DNA of 63,109 nucleotides, taken from assembly GCA_902764545.1 (NCBI GenBank), contig CACWWC010000006.1:1-63109 (forward strand), given 5' to 3'. Origin of the DNA: an uncultured Erysipelotrichaceae bacterium. Lineage in GTDB: Bacteria > Bacillota_I > Bacilli_A > RF39 > UBA660. A model generated the notes under the pieces. That model had not been told where the DNA came from and did no database searches. It saw nothing but the letters and a program-made list of their open reading frames with translations. Positions 52,937 to 62,136 of this stretch are shown here, one piece after another. Numbering within the stretch: position 1 is the stretch's first letter; every line of letters starts with the position of its first letter. Position numbers and translations under genes: made by a program.

Positions 52937-55900
52937 TTATTTTATTCTTTCAACTTTTATATATGCTTCTTCATCATTTAACTGATATTTTTCTGTAAGA
53001 CTGATATCTTTTATTAATTCATCACCAAGTACTTCTCCCATAATATAGTCTTTATATAATTTAAACATTTCTTCAACTTTGTCTGTTCCATTATAGTATA
53101 TTTTAATGTGATCAGTAATAACAAAATCTGCTTCTTTTCGTAAAGCTTGAACATTTCTTACAAATTCTCTTGCTAAACCCTCAAGTATTAGCTCTTCTGT
53201 TAGTTCTGTATCTAAAACCACGATTGTTTTATTATTAGAAGTTGATGCGTATCCTTCTTTTTGTTTTATTGATACTAGTGTATTTTCGCTTGTTAATTCA
53301 AAGTCATCTCCATCTAATTTTACTTTTAATCCTTCTTCTGATATTTTAGATATTTCTTGTGATGTTAATTTTGATAATACTTGTTGTAATTCTTTAATTT
53401 TTGGTCCTAGTGTTTTACCTAATATTTGAAAATTAGGTTTTACTATATATTCTAGATATTCAGTCATATCTTCTTTAAACATTATTTCTTTTACATTTAA
53501 TTCTTCTTTTATTACTGGTAATAAATCTCCTATTATTATTTCATCACCTTTTGGTAGTATTAAACTACTTATTGGTTGTCTTACTTTTATATTTGCTTCT
53601 TCTCTAGCAAATCTTCCTAATGAGCATACATCTCTTACTAAATCCATTCTTTCTTCTACTGTTTCATCTATTAATGTTTCTTCTTCTTTTGGATAATCTG
53701 CTAGATGTACTGATTTTTCATTTGTTAACTTATTATATATTTCTTCTGTTAAAAATGGTGTAAATGGAGCACATAGTTTACATAATGCGACCAATGCTTC
53801 ATACATTGTTAGATATACTGCTTTTTTAGATTCAGTTAATTCAGAGTCCCAGAATCTTCTTCTATTACTTCTAATATACCAGTTTGATAGGTCATCATTT
53901 AAGAATGGTACGACTAATTTGACTGCTTTATTTAAATCATATTCTCTAAATGCTTCATTAACTCCCTTAATAAGTTTGTTTAGTTTAGAGATTAGCCATC
54001 TATCTATTAATTCTCTTTTCTCTACTGGAATGTCATATTCTCTTGGATCAATGTGATCTGCATTGGCATACATTTCAAAAAATGAATATGCATTTTTGAA
54101 AGTTGAAATATATTTAGAATATACTTCTTTTAATCCATCTATATCAAATTTTAATGGTGTCCATACTGGTGATGCATATAGCATATAAAATCTAACAGTA
54201 TCAGCTCCATACTCTTCCATTATTTCAAATGGAGATATTGCATTTCCTCTAGATTTGTGCATTTTTTGACCATATTTATCTAATAATAAGTCGTTAACTA
54301 ATACATTCTTATATGAGGATTTTCCCATAACAAATGTTGATATTACAAGTAGTGAGTAGAACCATCCTCTTGTTTGATCTATTCCTTCTGCGATAAAATC
54401 TGCTGGAAATTGTTCTTCGAAGACTTTTTTGTTTTCAAATGGATAATGATATTGAGCAAATGGCATTGAGCCTGAATCAAACCAGCAATCAATTACATCT
54501 TTTACTCTTGTCATTTTTTTACCACATTTTGGACATTTAATATGAACATCATCTACGTATGGTCTATGTAATTCTATTGTTTCATCAATATCCTCTATTG
54601 CTTTTTCCACAAGCTCTTTACGTGAGCCAATCATTTCATCATGTCCACAAGAACATCTCCATAGTGGTATTGGGGTTCCCCAATATCTGTTTCTAGATAT
54701 TGCCCAATCGTTCATATTTTCCAACCAATTTCCAAATCTTTTTTCTCCAACGTAGTCTGGATACCAATTAATTTTATTATTTTCTTTAATAATTTCATCT
54801 TTTTTTGCTGTTGTTTTAATATATAGTGATGGTTTAGAGTAATAAACAAGTGGTGTTTTACATCTCCAGCAATGTGGATAGTCATGGTTCATTTTTTGTT
54901 TTTTAAACAGTTTATCTTCCTTAGCAAGGTGTTTAACGATTTCAATTTCTAGTTCTGGATCTACTACTAGTCTTCCTTTCCATGGCCCTTCTGTATAGCA
55001 TCCGTCTTCTCCAACTGGATTTAACATAGCTAAGTCATATTTTAATCCTACCTCATAGTCATCTTGACCAAATGCTGGAGCTATATGTACAATCCCTGTA
55101 CCATCTTCCATAGTAACATAATCTGCGCATGTTACAATAAAAGCCTTCTTATTGTCAGGAACATTTAATATTGGTAGTAATTGTTCATATTCTCTATTTT
55201 CTAATTCTTTTCCTTTATATTCTTCTACTACTTCGTAATCATCACCTAATATTTTATCTGCTAATGATGCTGCAACAATAAAGTTATATCCTTTTGATAA
55301 ACATTTTTGATATGTCTCATTTGGATTTACACATAATGCTGTATTTGATAATAATGTCCATGGTGTTGTTGTCCATACTAAATAATAAGTGTTTTCTTCA
55401 TCCTTGGCTTTAAATGGAACATATACAGTATTTACTGAAATCTCTTTATATCCTTGAGCAACTTCATGAGAAGCAAGGCCTGTTCCACATCTTGGACACC
55501 ATGGTACAATTTTTAGTCCATCATAAATATATCCTTCATCAAATATTTTCTTTAATATCCACCATTCAGTTTCAATGTAGTTGTTATCATATGTAACATA
55601 TGGATGTTCTAAATCAATGAATTGTCCCATTTCTTTTGTAAATTTAGTAAAATATTCTTCATTTTTCCATACACTTTCTCGACATTTCTGATTAAACTCT
55701 TTGATACCATACTTTTCAATGTCTCCCTTACCATTAAAGCCTAGTTCTTTTTCAACTTGAACTTCTACAGGTAATCCATGAGTATCCCATCCAACCTTTC
55801 TTACTACACGATATCCCTGCATAGTCTTATATTTACATATTGAATCTTTAATAAGTTTGGCCATCATATGATGTATTCCTGGCATACCGTTAGCAGTGGC

Positions 55901-56035
55901 AGGTCCATCGTAAAATACAAAATTATCTTTTCTTTGTTTAATACTCTTTTCAAATATTTTATTTTTTTCCCAATAATTACTATATTTTGATTCTATTTCA
56001 TTGATTTTTCCTTTTTCTAATTCTTTAAATTTCAT
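52937..56035 (-). CDS. ileS: Isoleucyl-tRNA synthetase, type 2-like
   Basis: About 1032 residues from ATG 56035 (MKFKELEKG, SD GGAGTGAT). HIGH appears as GPATANGMPGIHHMM (~50) and KMSKS as KMHKSRGN (~600). Zinc sites: CPRCGTG, CWRCKTP, CSCG and CPKCGKK. Length and these signature forms match the IleS2 type, more like archaeal and eukaryotic enzymes than the ~930-residue IleS1 with KMSKSLGN. Known IleS2 enzymes are naturally less sensitive to mupirocin. Controlled by an Ile T-box through the exchanger gene. Confidence 0.95.
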   Translation of the reverse strand: MKFKELEKGKINEIESKYSNYWEKNKIFEKSIKQRKDNFVFYDGPATANGMPGIHHMMAKLIKDSICKYKTMQGYRVVRKVGWDTHGLPVEVQVEKELGFNGKGDIEKYGIKEFNQKCRESVWKNEEYFTKFTKEMGQFIDLEHPYVTYDNNYIETEWWILKKIFDEGYIYDGLKIVPWCPRCGTGLASHEVAQGYKEISVNTVYVPFKAKDEENTYYLVWTTTPWTLLSNTALCVNPNETYQKCLSKGYNFIVAASLADKILGDDYEVVEEYKGKELENREYEQLLPILNVPDNKKAFIVTCADYVTMEDGTGIVHIAPAFGQDDYEVGLKYDLAMLNPVGEDGCYTEGPWKGRLVVDPELEIEIVKHLAKEDKLFKKQKMNHDYPHCWRCKTPLVYYSKPSLYIKTTAKKDEIIKENNKINWYPDYVGEKRFGNWLENMNDWAISRNRYWGTPIPLWRCSCGHDEMIGSRKELVEKAIEDIDETIELHRPYVDDVHIKCPKCGKKMTRVKDVIDCWFDSGSMPFAQYHYPFENKKVFEEQFPADFIAEGIDQTRGWFYSLLVISTFVMGKSSYKNVLVNDLLLDKYGQKMHKSRGNAISPFEIMEEYGADTVRFYMLYASPVWTPLKFDIDGLKEVYSKYISTFKNAYSFFEMYANADHIDPREYDIPVEKRELIDRWLISKLNKLIKGVNEAFREYDLNKAVKLVVPFLNDDLSNWYIRSNRRRFWDSELTESKKAVYLTMYEALVALCKLCAPFTPFLTEEIYNKLTNEKSVHLADYPKEEETLIDETVEERMDLVRDVCSLGRFAREEANIKVRQPISSLILPKGDEIIIGDLLPVIKEELNVKEIMFKEDMTEYLEYIVKPNFQILGKTLGPKIKELQQVLSKLTSQEISKISEEGLKVKLDGDDFELTSENTLVSIKQKEGYASTSNNKTIVVLDTELTEELILEGLAREFVRNVQALRKEADFVITDHIKIYYNGTDKVEEMFKLYKDYIMGEVLGDELIKDISLTEKYQLNDEEAYIKVERIK

Positions 56036-56073
56036 AAATATCACTCCTTATTTTGCTCTATTTTATATTTTGT

Positions 56074-57024
56074 TTAAACAAATATTACGTATCCATAATA
56101 AACTATAAATAGTATTAAAAAAATAATTCCTTCTTTTTTTGATATCTTGTAGTCATTAAATGAAAACATAAACAAGAGTATGGCTGATACTATCATTACC
56201 AGTAAATCTATATAACTAAAGGTAATTTTTGCTATTCCACCAAATAACGTTATAGGAAGTCCTATAACCATACCTATGTTGAAAATATTACTTCCAACTA
56301 CATTACCAATCGCAATATCATACTCACCTTTTTTTGTAGCAGTAACACTTGTTACTAATTCAGGTAGAGATGTTCCAAGAGCTATAATTGTTAGTGCAAT
56401 CATTCTTTCACTTACACCTAAAAGCGTTGCAATATTTGATGCTGAATCAACAACAAAATTGCTTCCTAAAACAATTCCTATGATTCCTACTATTGTAAAA
56501 ATAATAGATTTCCACATTGGTAATAATTCCTCGTTGTCATCACTTTCTATTTTCTTTCGTGCCATACTAATTAAATAGTATATAAATACTAGGAAAAATA
56601 ATAACAATGTTATGCCATCACTTCTTGTGAATGAATTGACTACTCCTTTGTCAAATAGACTGTCGGATAATAAAACGGCAAATAATGTTGATAATAACAT
56701 TGTAATTGGCAACTCTTTTTTTACTGTTGAGTTTTTTACATTTAGCGAATGGAACAGTGATGATACTCCAAGTATAAGTAAAATATTCAAAATATTACTT
56801 CCAATAACGTTTCCTAGCACTATATCTCCACTACCTGATAGTAAAGATTTTACGGATACTGCAAATTCTGGAGCACTAGTTCCGAATGCAACAATTGTTA
56901 GTCCTATTAACATCTTAGACACCTTAAAGTTGCCTGCTATACCACTTGCTCCATCAACAAAGATATCCGCTCCTTTGATTAAAATAACAAACCCTACTGC
57001 CAATAAAATAATATTTAGTAACAT
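56074..57024 (-). CDS. Calcium/cation antiporter, YrbG/CaxA family
   Basis: 316 residues, ten membrane helices in two inverted repeats. Each half has the CaCA alpha-repeat: VAFGTSAPEFAVS with VIGSNILNI, and IALGTSLPELVTS with VVGSNIFNI. It exchanges Na+ (perhaps K+) for Ca2+ across the membrane. It lies between an Ile T-box and ileS, 39 bases before ileS. Confidence 0.93.
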   Translation of the reverse strand: MLLNIILLAVGFVILIKGADIFVDGASGIAGNFKVSKMLIGLTIVAFGTSAPEFAVSVKSLLSGSGDIVLGNVIGSNILNILLILGVSSLFHSLNVKNSTVKKELPITMLLSTLFAVLLSDSLFDKGVVNSFTRSDGITLLLFFLVFIYYLISMARKKIESDDNEELLPMWKSIIFTIVGIIGIVLGSNFVVDSASNIATLLGVSERMIALTIIALGTSLPELVTSVTATKKGEYDIAIGNVVGSNIFNIGMVIGLPITLFGGIAKITFSYIDLLVMIVSAILLFMFSFNDYKISKKEGIIFLILFIVYYGYVIFV

Positions 57025-57062
57025 ATTCCCTCCTTATTCATATTTATGAATTAATAAATAAA

Positions 57063-57272
57063 AAAAGACTCATCCTATAAGGACGAATCTTCTCGTGGTA
57101 CCACCTTAGTTTATAAGTCTTTGCTTATCTCAATACTATAACGCGTTACCGTATTTATCTTATCCATAAATCGCAACTTGAAAGTGATTTGAATAATTCT
57201 TTGTTATCTATTTTCACCTGCCATAGACTCTCTATAAACGCCAAATTATTCCGTCTTTCGCACATGCTTTCA
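57063..57272 (-). ncRNA. T-box leader, isoleucine specifier (AUC)
   Basis: T-box AAGGTGGTACCACGAG (57093-57108 region) and terminator (57063-57090). Stem I pairs GAATAATT with AATTATTC and GAAAG with CTTTC; the internal loop between them has AAAUCA, giving AUC. AGAGAG and a distal GGCAGGUGAAA loop complete stem I. The specifier fits ileS downstream. The terminator shares a 21-base block with that of the Val T-box. Confidence 0.93.
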
Positions 57273-57278
57273 CGCATT

Positions 57279-57307
57279 AATATACCACAATTATTACTTA
57301 TTTACAA
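57279..57307 (-). promoter_or_regulatory. Promoter of the Ile T-box operon
   Basis: TTGTAA (57307-57302), 17 bases, TATATT (57284-57279); RNA start expected near 57272. Confidence 0.75.
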
Positions 57308-57334
57308 CTTTTTATCATCAAAAAAGAAAACTTT

Positions 57335-57775
57335 TTAGTCTTCTTCATCTATATCTATTTTATCTATTTCTTCAACTATTTTCATCTGTTTTTCTAAATC
57401 TATTTTTAATTGGCTTTTTAATATTTTCATTTTTTCTTCTATTAGTTGTTTTTTTCTATTGAGATTTGCTGCTTCTATAAGAGCCTCATTTACAATTCTT
57501 GATGCATTCTCTTTGGCCTCTGTTAATATCATTTCATATTTTTCTTCTGATAACTTTCTTTTTTGCTTACTAAAATCTTCTGCTTTCTCAATAGTTTGAT
57601 TTATAGTAGTTTCTATGCTCTTATAATAAGTTAGTTTATTTTCTAGATTTTCTATTTTTTTATTTTGGACTCTAATAGTTGATAATAGTCTTTCTGTTTT
57701 TTTTATAACATCATTTATAAAAATATTTACTTCACTACGATTATATCCATTAGCCTCATAATTAAACTTATCCAT
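57335..57775 (-). CDS. divIVA: DivIVA-like cell division/polarity protein
   Basis: 146 residues. The lipid-binding N-terminus (FNYEANGYNRSEVNIFINDV) matches DivIVA, followed by a coiled coil over ~25-135 and an acidic end. DivIVA marks curved membrane at septa and poles. The order sepF, divIVA, ileS is that of Bacillus (ylmF...divIVA, ileS). Confidence 0.9.
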   Translation of the reverse strand: MDKFNYEANGYNRSEVNIFINDVIKKTERLLSTIRVQNKKIENLENKLTYYKSIETTINQTIEKAEDFSKQKRKLSEEKYEMILTEAKENASRIVNEALIEAANLNRKKQLIEEKMKILKSQLKIDLEKQMKIVEEIDKIDIDEED

Positions 57776-57840
57776 ATAATCACCCCTGAATTAGGATACT
57801 TTATATACTCAACCCCTTAATTATTGGCTAAAAACTATTT

Positions 57841-58275
57841 TTAAAAGAAATCTTCCTCATCATTATTTTTATCTTTTTTTCCTCTTGATTGTTTTTCTGG
57901 CTGATTTGATTGTTCTTCACTAATTTTTCCGTCAACCGTAACATTATTTGGAGTACATAAGAAAATTCCTCCACCTAATTTTTGTATATCTCCACTTATG
58001 GCATAGATTGTTCCATATAGGAAATCTACTATTCTTTTTGCTTGATCAGGTGTCACTCTTTTTAAATTAACTACTACTGCACTTCTATTTTTTAGATAAT
58101 CTGCGATTTGTTGACTTTCTGAATATGCACGTGGTTCTAATAACATCATTTTTGAACCAGCTATACCATTTTGTTCATGATACTCTTCTCTTGATGTTGT
58201 ATAATATTCGTCTTCTTGCTGTGTTTGTTCACTTGTATCTCCACCAAAAAATCCTTTTAATTTATCTTTCATCAT
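57841..58275 (-). CDS. sepF: Cell division protein SepF
   Basis: 144 residues from ATG 58275 ([12 protein letters not shown]), chosen for AAGGAG six bases upstream. N-terminal amphipathic membrane-binding helix, a flexible linker (~15-50), then the SepF core: [62 protein letters not shown] (in parts). It tethers and bundles FtsZ at the division ring. Confidence 0.95.
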   Translation of the reverse strand: MMKDKLKGFFGGDTSEQTQQEDEYYTTSREEYHEQNGIAGSKMMLLEPRAYSESQQIADYLKNRSAVVVNLKRVTPDQAKRIVDFLYGTIYAISGDIQKLGGGIFLCTPNNVTVDGKISEEQSNQPEKQSRGKKDKNNDEEDFF

Positions 58276-58387
58276 ATAATTCTCCTTCATTTATTTACTC
58301 ATATTTCATGTTTTCATACTATTTTCTTCTACTATAGATTATTTTAACACATTATTTGGAAAAGAAAAAGCAAAAATATTATTTATA

Positions 58388-60310
58388 TTAATCTAATAGT
58401 GTTTCTACATTATTTGTTATAGATGGTTGATTGGTTATAACTTCAGAATTTGGATTAGCCATTTGATTCATAAGGTTAGAAACATTGTTGTTATCTGCTT
58501 GATGGCTATTTGATTCTTTAATCATTCTGTTCGTTTGGAACCAAACATTTTCTAAATCAACATTGTTTGATAATGGTTGCGGATTTGGCAAGTCAACATA
58601 AATTGATGTTGGAACTTTAAATGCACTTCCAAATGCTATACAATTACCTGGTTTCAAATTCTTAAGTTGTAAAACAATTTCTGATGAAATATTAGGGACC
58701 ATTTCTTTTATATAGGCTAAATCAGTTGGATGAATTGTCCTTAAAATTATAAAATTGGCACATTGTGAGACACATGTATCAGATAATTCGCTTGGCCTTT
58801 GTGTTATCAATGCAAGGAATATTCCATATTTACGTCCTTCTTTTGCGATTCGTTCAAAAATGTTGTATCCAATAATATTAATATCATTATCGTGCTGAAC
58901 ATAACGGTGTGCTTCCTCTATGATTATATGGTATGCTCTACTACCTCTTTTTCTTTCACTGCTTGATTTTATGAATAGCATTCTAGATATAATTTTTGTT
59001 ATTACTTTGGCAATTCTGTCATCAACATAGTTAATATTAAAATTAATTATTTGTGCTTTGGAATTGGTTGCAGGATTCCATACTAATGACTCTATAAATT
59101 GATCTCTAGTTATGTATTTAGGATAAGTAAAGTAATATTTGTTATCTCCTGTAGCAAGAGAATGTAATCTTACACTCATTACATTTGCATTATCAAACAC
59201 CTTATTGCTTTTAAGGATTCCTTCATTAATAAGAGCAAAGTCCATTGCTTGTTCTAAATCATTTATTGTGTAGTATAAATTGACCTCTTCGTCTATATTT
59301 TCGTCATACTCATTTGAACCTTCTATTATATATCCTCTTATAAATTCCACTACAAGTTCCATTTCCTGCATTTTTCCCATTTTATCAATATAGAGACACT
59401 GCTTTAAAGTACGGGTATATCCTGGTTGAACTATTTGAGTTTCTAAACTTAGGGTTGGTGTATTAAATTTAGTTAATACGCCTATTACTTGATCTCTAAT
59501 CTTGGTTGATTCTGCTCCACTCAATAAAATATCTTGTATTGCTCTTGCAATAATATCATTTTTTCTTTTTATTACATTTTCGCTTGAACCACTTAATATT
59601 TTAACAAGTTTCAATGTCTTTTCAATAATAGGTAATTGTGATGGACTGGTTGCATCTAATAATAAAGCCAAATCATCTACATCAAGTAACCATATTGGAA
59701 TTCTTAATAGTTCATGTTCTGGATTAACTATATTTGTTGTATATATCTTATAATTTAATAATGGATTTTTCTCATGCATACCACTAAAGGCGTTGGTATA
59801 CTCACCATATGCGTCAAAGAAAAAAAGTGATGAATCAAGTGGTGGGTTATCATTACTAGTATAGAGTTTTTGGAGGATTGATGCAATTGTACAACTTTTT
59901 CCTGCTCCAGAATTTCCAAGTACTGCAAAGTGACAATTGAAAAATTCATTTAAGGCAACATTTATTTTATACCCTTCGTATACATTGCTTGTTCCAAAAT
60001 TTGTATAACCTAATGATGTATTCTGTTTTCCAAAAATTAATTCAAGCTCTTCTGCATTGATTATTCTAATAGAAGATCTAAAAGATGGTTTAGTGCTTGA
60101 ACCTGGAATAAATACTCCATTAACTATTTCCCCAACTATATTTGCATACATAATTTTTCTATTAACATTTGCAATTTCTGCAACTACTTTTTTATTTGAA
60201 CCGTCATCAAATATAATATGTAGATTTACTAAATTGGGTTGTTTCGTTATATCAATTTCTAAATTAATTTTTACACTATTATCAATAATTTCTTCAATTT
60301 TTCCTAGCAT
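58388..60310 (-). CDS. HerA/FtsK-like ATPase (DUF87 type)
   Basis: 640 residues. An N-terminal beta-barrel (HAS-type, ~1-100) precedes the RecA-like motor with Walker A LGNSGAGKSC (~133) and Walker B IIIEEAHRYV (~430), then QRPSEL and a C-terminal linker rich in Asn. HerA ATPases form hexamers that move DNA, often with the NurA nuclease; no nurA is visible here. It is not an EssC, which has FHA and tandem FtsK domains. Own gene, followed by nothing obvious. Confidence 0.88.
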   Translation of the reverse strand: MLGKIEEIIDNSVKINLEIDITKQPNLVNLHIIFDDGSNKKVVAEIANVNRKIMYANIVGEIVNGVFIPGSSTKPSFRSSIRIINAEELELIFGKQNTSLGYTNFGTSNVYEGYKINVALNEFFNCHFAVLGNSGAGKSCTIASILQKLYTSNDNPPLDSSLFFFDAYGEYTNAFSGMHEKNPLLNYKIYTTNIVNPEHELLRIPIWLLDVDDLALLLDATSPSQLPIIEKTLKLVKILSGSSENVIKRKNDIIARAIQDILLSGAESTKIRDQVIGVLTKFNTPTLSLETQIVQPGYTRTLKQCLYIDKMGKMQEMELVVEFIRGYIIEGSNEYDENIDEEVNLYYTINDLEQAMDFALINEGILKSNKVFDNANVMSVRLHSLATGDNKYYFTYPKYITRDQFIESLVWNPATNSKAQIINFNINYVDDRIAKVITKIISRMLFIKSSSERKRGSRAYHIIIEEAHRYVQHDNDINIIGYNIFERIAKEGRKYGIFLALITQRPSELSDTCVSQCANFIILRTIHPTDLAYIKEMVPNISSEIVLQLKNLKPGNCIAFGSAFKVPTSIYVDLPNPQPLSNNVDLENVWFQTNRMIKESNSHQADNNNVSNLMNQMANPNSEVITNQPSITNNVETLLD

Positions 60311-60390
60311 ACAATCACCCTTTATTATATTTATAAGTATAACAAATATTAAAAAAAAATAAAAGATAGATACAATAAAAAAAATGTCTT

Positions 60391-60627
60391 TTATAACATT
60401 TTTTGTTTTCTTATCTTATTCTTAGAATATTTAATAACTTTTCTTCTTTTATTTTGAGAAGAGATTTTATCTATAACTGGAAATAAATTCAAGACAAAAT
60501 ATAGTGAAATAAAAGCAAATAAATATCTTTGATAAGTATTTATATATAAAAAGAAAATATAATATGTAATTAATCCAAATATAAATAAGAATAATTTAAT
60601 ATATTCAATTATTACTTCTTTATTCAT
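60391..60627 (-). CDS. Small membrane protein, 78 aa
   Basis: Two membrane helices (~10-28 and ~33-53) and a basic tail (KRRKVIKYSKNKIRKQK) that should face the cytoplasm. No family recognised. It lies alone between the HerA-like and lipoprotein genes on the same strand. Confidence 0.6.
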   Translation of the reverse strand: MNKEVIIEYIKLFLFIFGLITYYIFFLYINTYQRYLFAFISLYFVLNLFPVIDKISSQNKRRKVIKYSKNKIRKQKML

Positions 60628-60672
60628 ACTATGACCCCCAAGATGGGTTATATTATAACATATTTTTTAAAA

Positions 60673-61184
60673 TTAATAAAGACCATGTATTTTTTCTAAA
60701 TCATTATTATCTATATCATCTAATTCCCAAAAACCATTGTATCTTGTAAGATTTAAGGTAAGGTCATATTTTATCTTATCAGTAACCTTTTCAAGTTGTT
60801 CTAATTTATAGTCATTAAAATCTTTAATTTCTTCTCTATGTTCATCATAATATTTCTTTGAATTAGCTATAGAGTAACTATAGTTAAGCACTTCTATTTC
60901 TACATCTACTACTGCTGTATCTTCAACTATTTCTTCATTCTTTATTTTATAAGATAAACTTTGATACTGTTTTTCCATCAATGACTCATATTTTTTCTTT
61001 TGTTCCTTTGTCATATCTTCCTTTTCGATACTGTCTTTCAGATTATCTATTATAGATGGAGATAGATTTTGATATTGATTAAGTAAATCTTCTACTTTGC
61101 TTGTAGGTGTATTAATAGTTTTTTCACAGCCTGACATTATTATTAGACCTAATATTAATATTATTATTTTATTATTTTTTTCAT
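60673..61184 (-). pseudogene. Lipoprotein gene with signal peptide out of frame at an A7 run
   Basis: From ATG 61184 (SD AGGAGG) the frame hits seven A (61181-61175) and stops after six codons. With eight A it reads MKKNNKIIILILGLIIMSGCEKT, a perfect lipoprotein signal with lipobox MSGC, and continues as one ~170-residue helical protein (DLLNQYQNLSPSIIDNL; tail LTRYNGFWELDDID). As written, only an unexported product from ATG 61137 (MSGCEK) would be made. Phase variation, slippage rescue or a base error are all possible. Confidence 0.7.
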
Positions 61185-61217
61185 AAAAAAGCCTCCTATA
61201 ATTATATTGGAGGTTTT
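61185..61217 (-). terminator. Terminator after the PP2C gene whose stem holds the lipoprotein SD
   Basis: AAAACCTCC (61217-61209) pairs with GGAGG-c-TTTT (61196-61187); the following T-run abuts ATG 61184. The GGAGG arm is also the SD of the lipoprotein gene. Confidence 0.7.
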
Positions 61218-61231
61218 CTTTTTTTTTATAC

Positions 61232-62026
61232 TTATTTTATATAAATTGTTCCACTAGCATTATCTCTTCCTTTAAATGGTGTTATATATTTAGAGTATTT
61301 TTTCTTTTTTAATCTTAGTGGTATATGTAGATTTTGTTCAACATTTACGGCTTCATTTATAATGGATGATAATACTTTTGTTTTATCATTTTTTCTTATT
61401 AATGATGATATTTTAGTATCTTTAATGATATCTGTAACACCATCAGTAAATAACAACAGCATCTCATAATTATTATCTGTTACATACGTTGAAACCTTAC
61501 ATAATTCCTCAGTTAATCCTATACATGCCGTTATAATGTTATTGTTAAAAAAGAATCTTAAATCATCTTTTTTGCATGCACCATACTTATAATATGCCCA
61601 TACATCGGAGTCATCTTCAGTAATCTGAATTAGTTTTTTCTTTTTGTAAATATACCCTCTTGAATCGCCTATACTTACAAATAAAGTTTTTTTGTTGTTA
61701 ACAATTGCTAAAGATAATGTTGTTCCTGTATGATTTTTTCCATATTTCTTTATGATATCCGTATTAATTTTATGAATTAATTTATCTAATAAATATATTG
61801 TCTTTTCATTGTTATTTAATGCTTTTATATCTCTTTCTAAAAACCATTTTTCAATAGCTCTTATTGTATAGTTTGATGCAAGTTCTCCTTCTTCTTTACC
61901 ACCCATTCCATCTGCAACAGCAAGAAGAATAATATTTTTATTTTTAGGATGAGTTACTGCAGTTACTGCATCTTCATTCTTTTTTCTAACTAAACCTATA
62001 TTTGTTTCTTTTTGTATTATACTCAT
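61232..62026 (-). CDS. PP2C-type serine/threonine phosphatase
   Basis: 264 residues, a single PPM/PP2C domain: the metal motifs VRKKNEDA, LLAVADGMGG, GDSRGYIY, LFTDGVTD and GRDNASGTIYI are all visible. Bacillus PrpC of this type reverses phosphorylation by the PASTA kinase PrkC. No partner kinase gene lies beside it. Terminated by the hairpin before the lipoprotein gene. Confidence 0.93.
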   Translation of the reverse strand: MSIIQKETNIGLVRKKNEDAVTAVTHPKNKNIILLAVADGMGGKEEGELASNYTIRAIEKWFLERDIKALNNNEKTIYLLDKLIHKINTDIIKKYGKNHTGTTLSLAIVNNKKTLFVSIGDSRGYIYKKKKLIQITEDDSDVWAYYKYGACKKDDLRFFFNNNIITACIGLTEELCKVSTYVTDNNYEMLLLFTDGVTDIIKDTKISSLIRKNDKTKVLSSIINEAVNVEQNLHIPLRLKKKKYSKYITPFKGRDNASGTIYIK

Positions 62027-62087
62027 ATAATCCCCAACCTAAATATTCATTTAATTATCTATTTTGTATTATAGCATCATAGCTATT

Positions 62088-62122
62088 TAAAAAAAAGAAA
62101 ATTGACATATTTGATATGTCAA
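62088..62122 (-). terminator. Terminator after the DUF6273-type gene
   Basis: TTGACATAT and ATATGTCAA perfect 9-bp stem around a three-base loop, with a T-rich tail on the minus strand. Confidence 0.75.
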
Positions 62123-62136
62123 TTAACATGTTAGTA

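Noticed and set aside
58388..60310. HerA-like ATPase as the missing type VII secretion motor (EssC)
   Set aside because: It has one RecA-like motor with a HAS-type barrel, not tandem FtsK domains with FHA and membrane helices.
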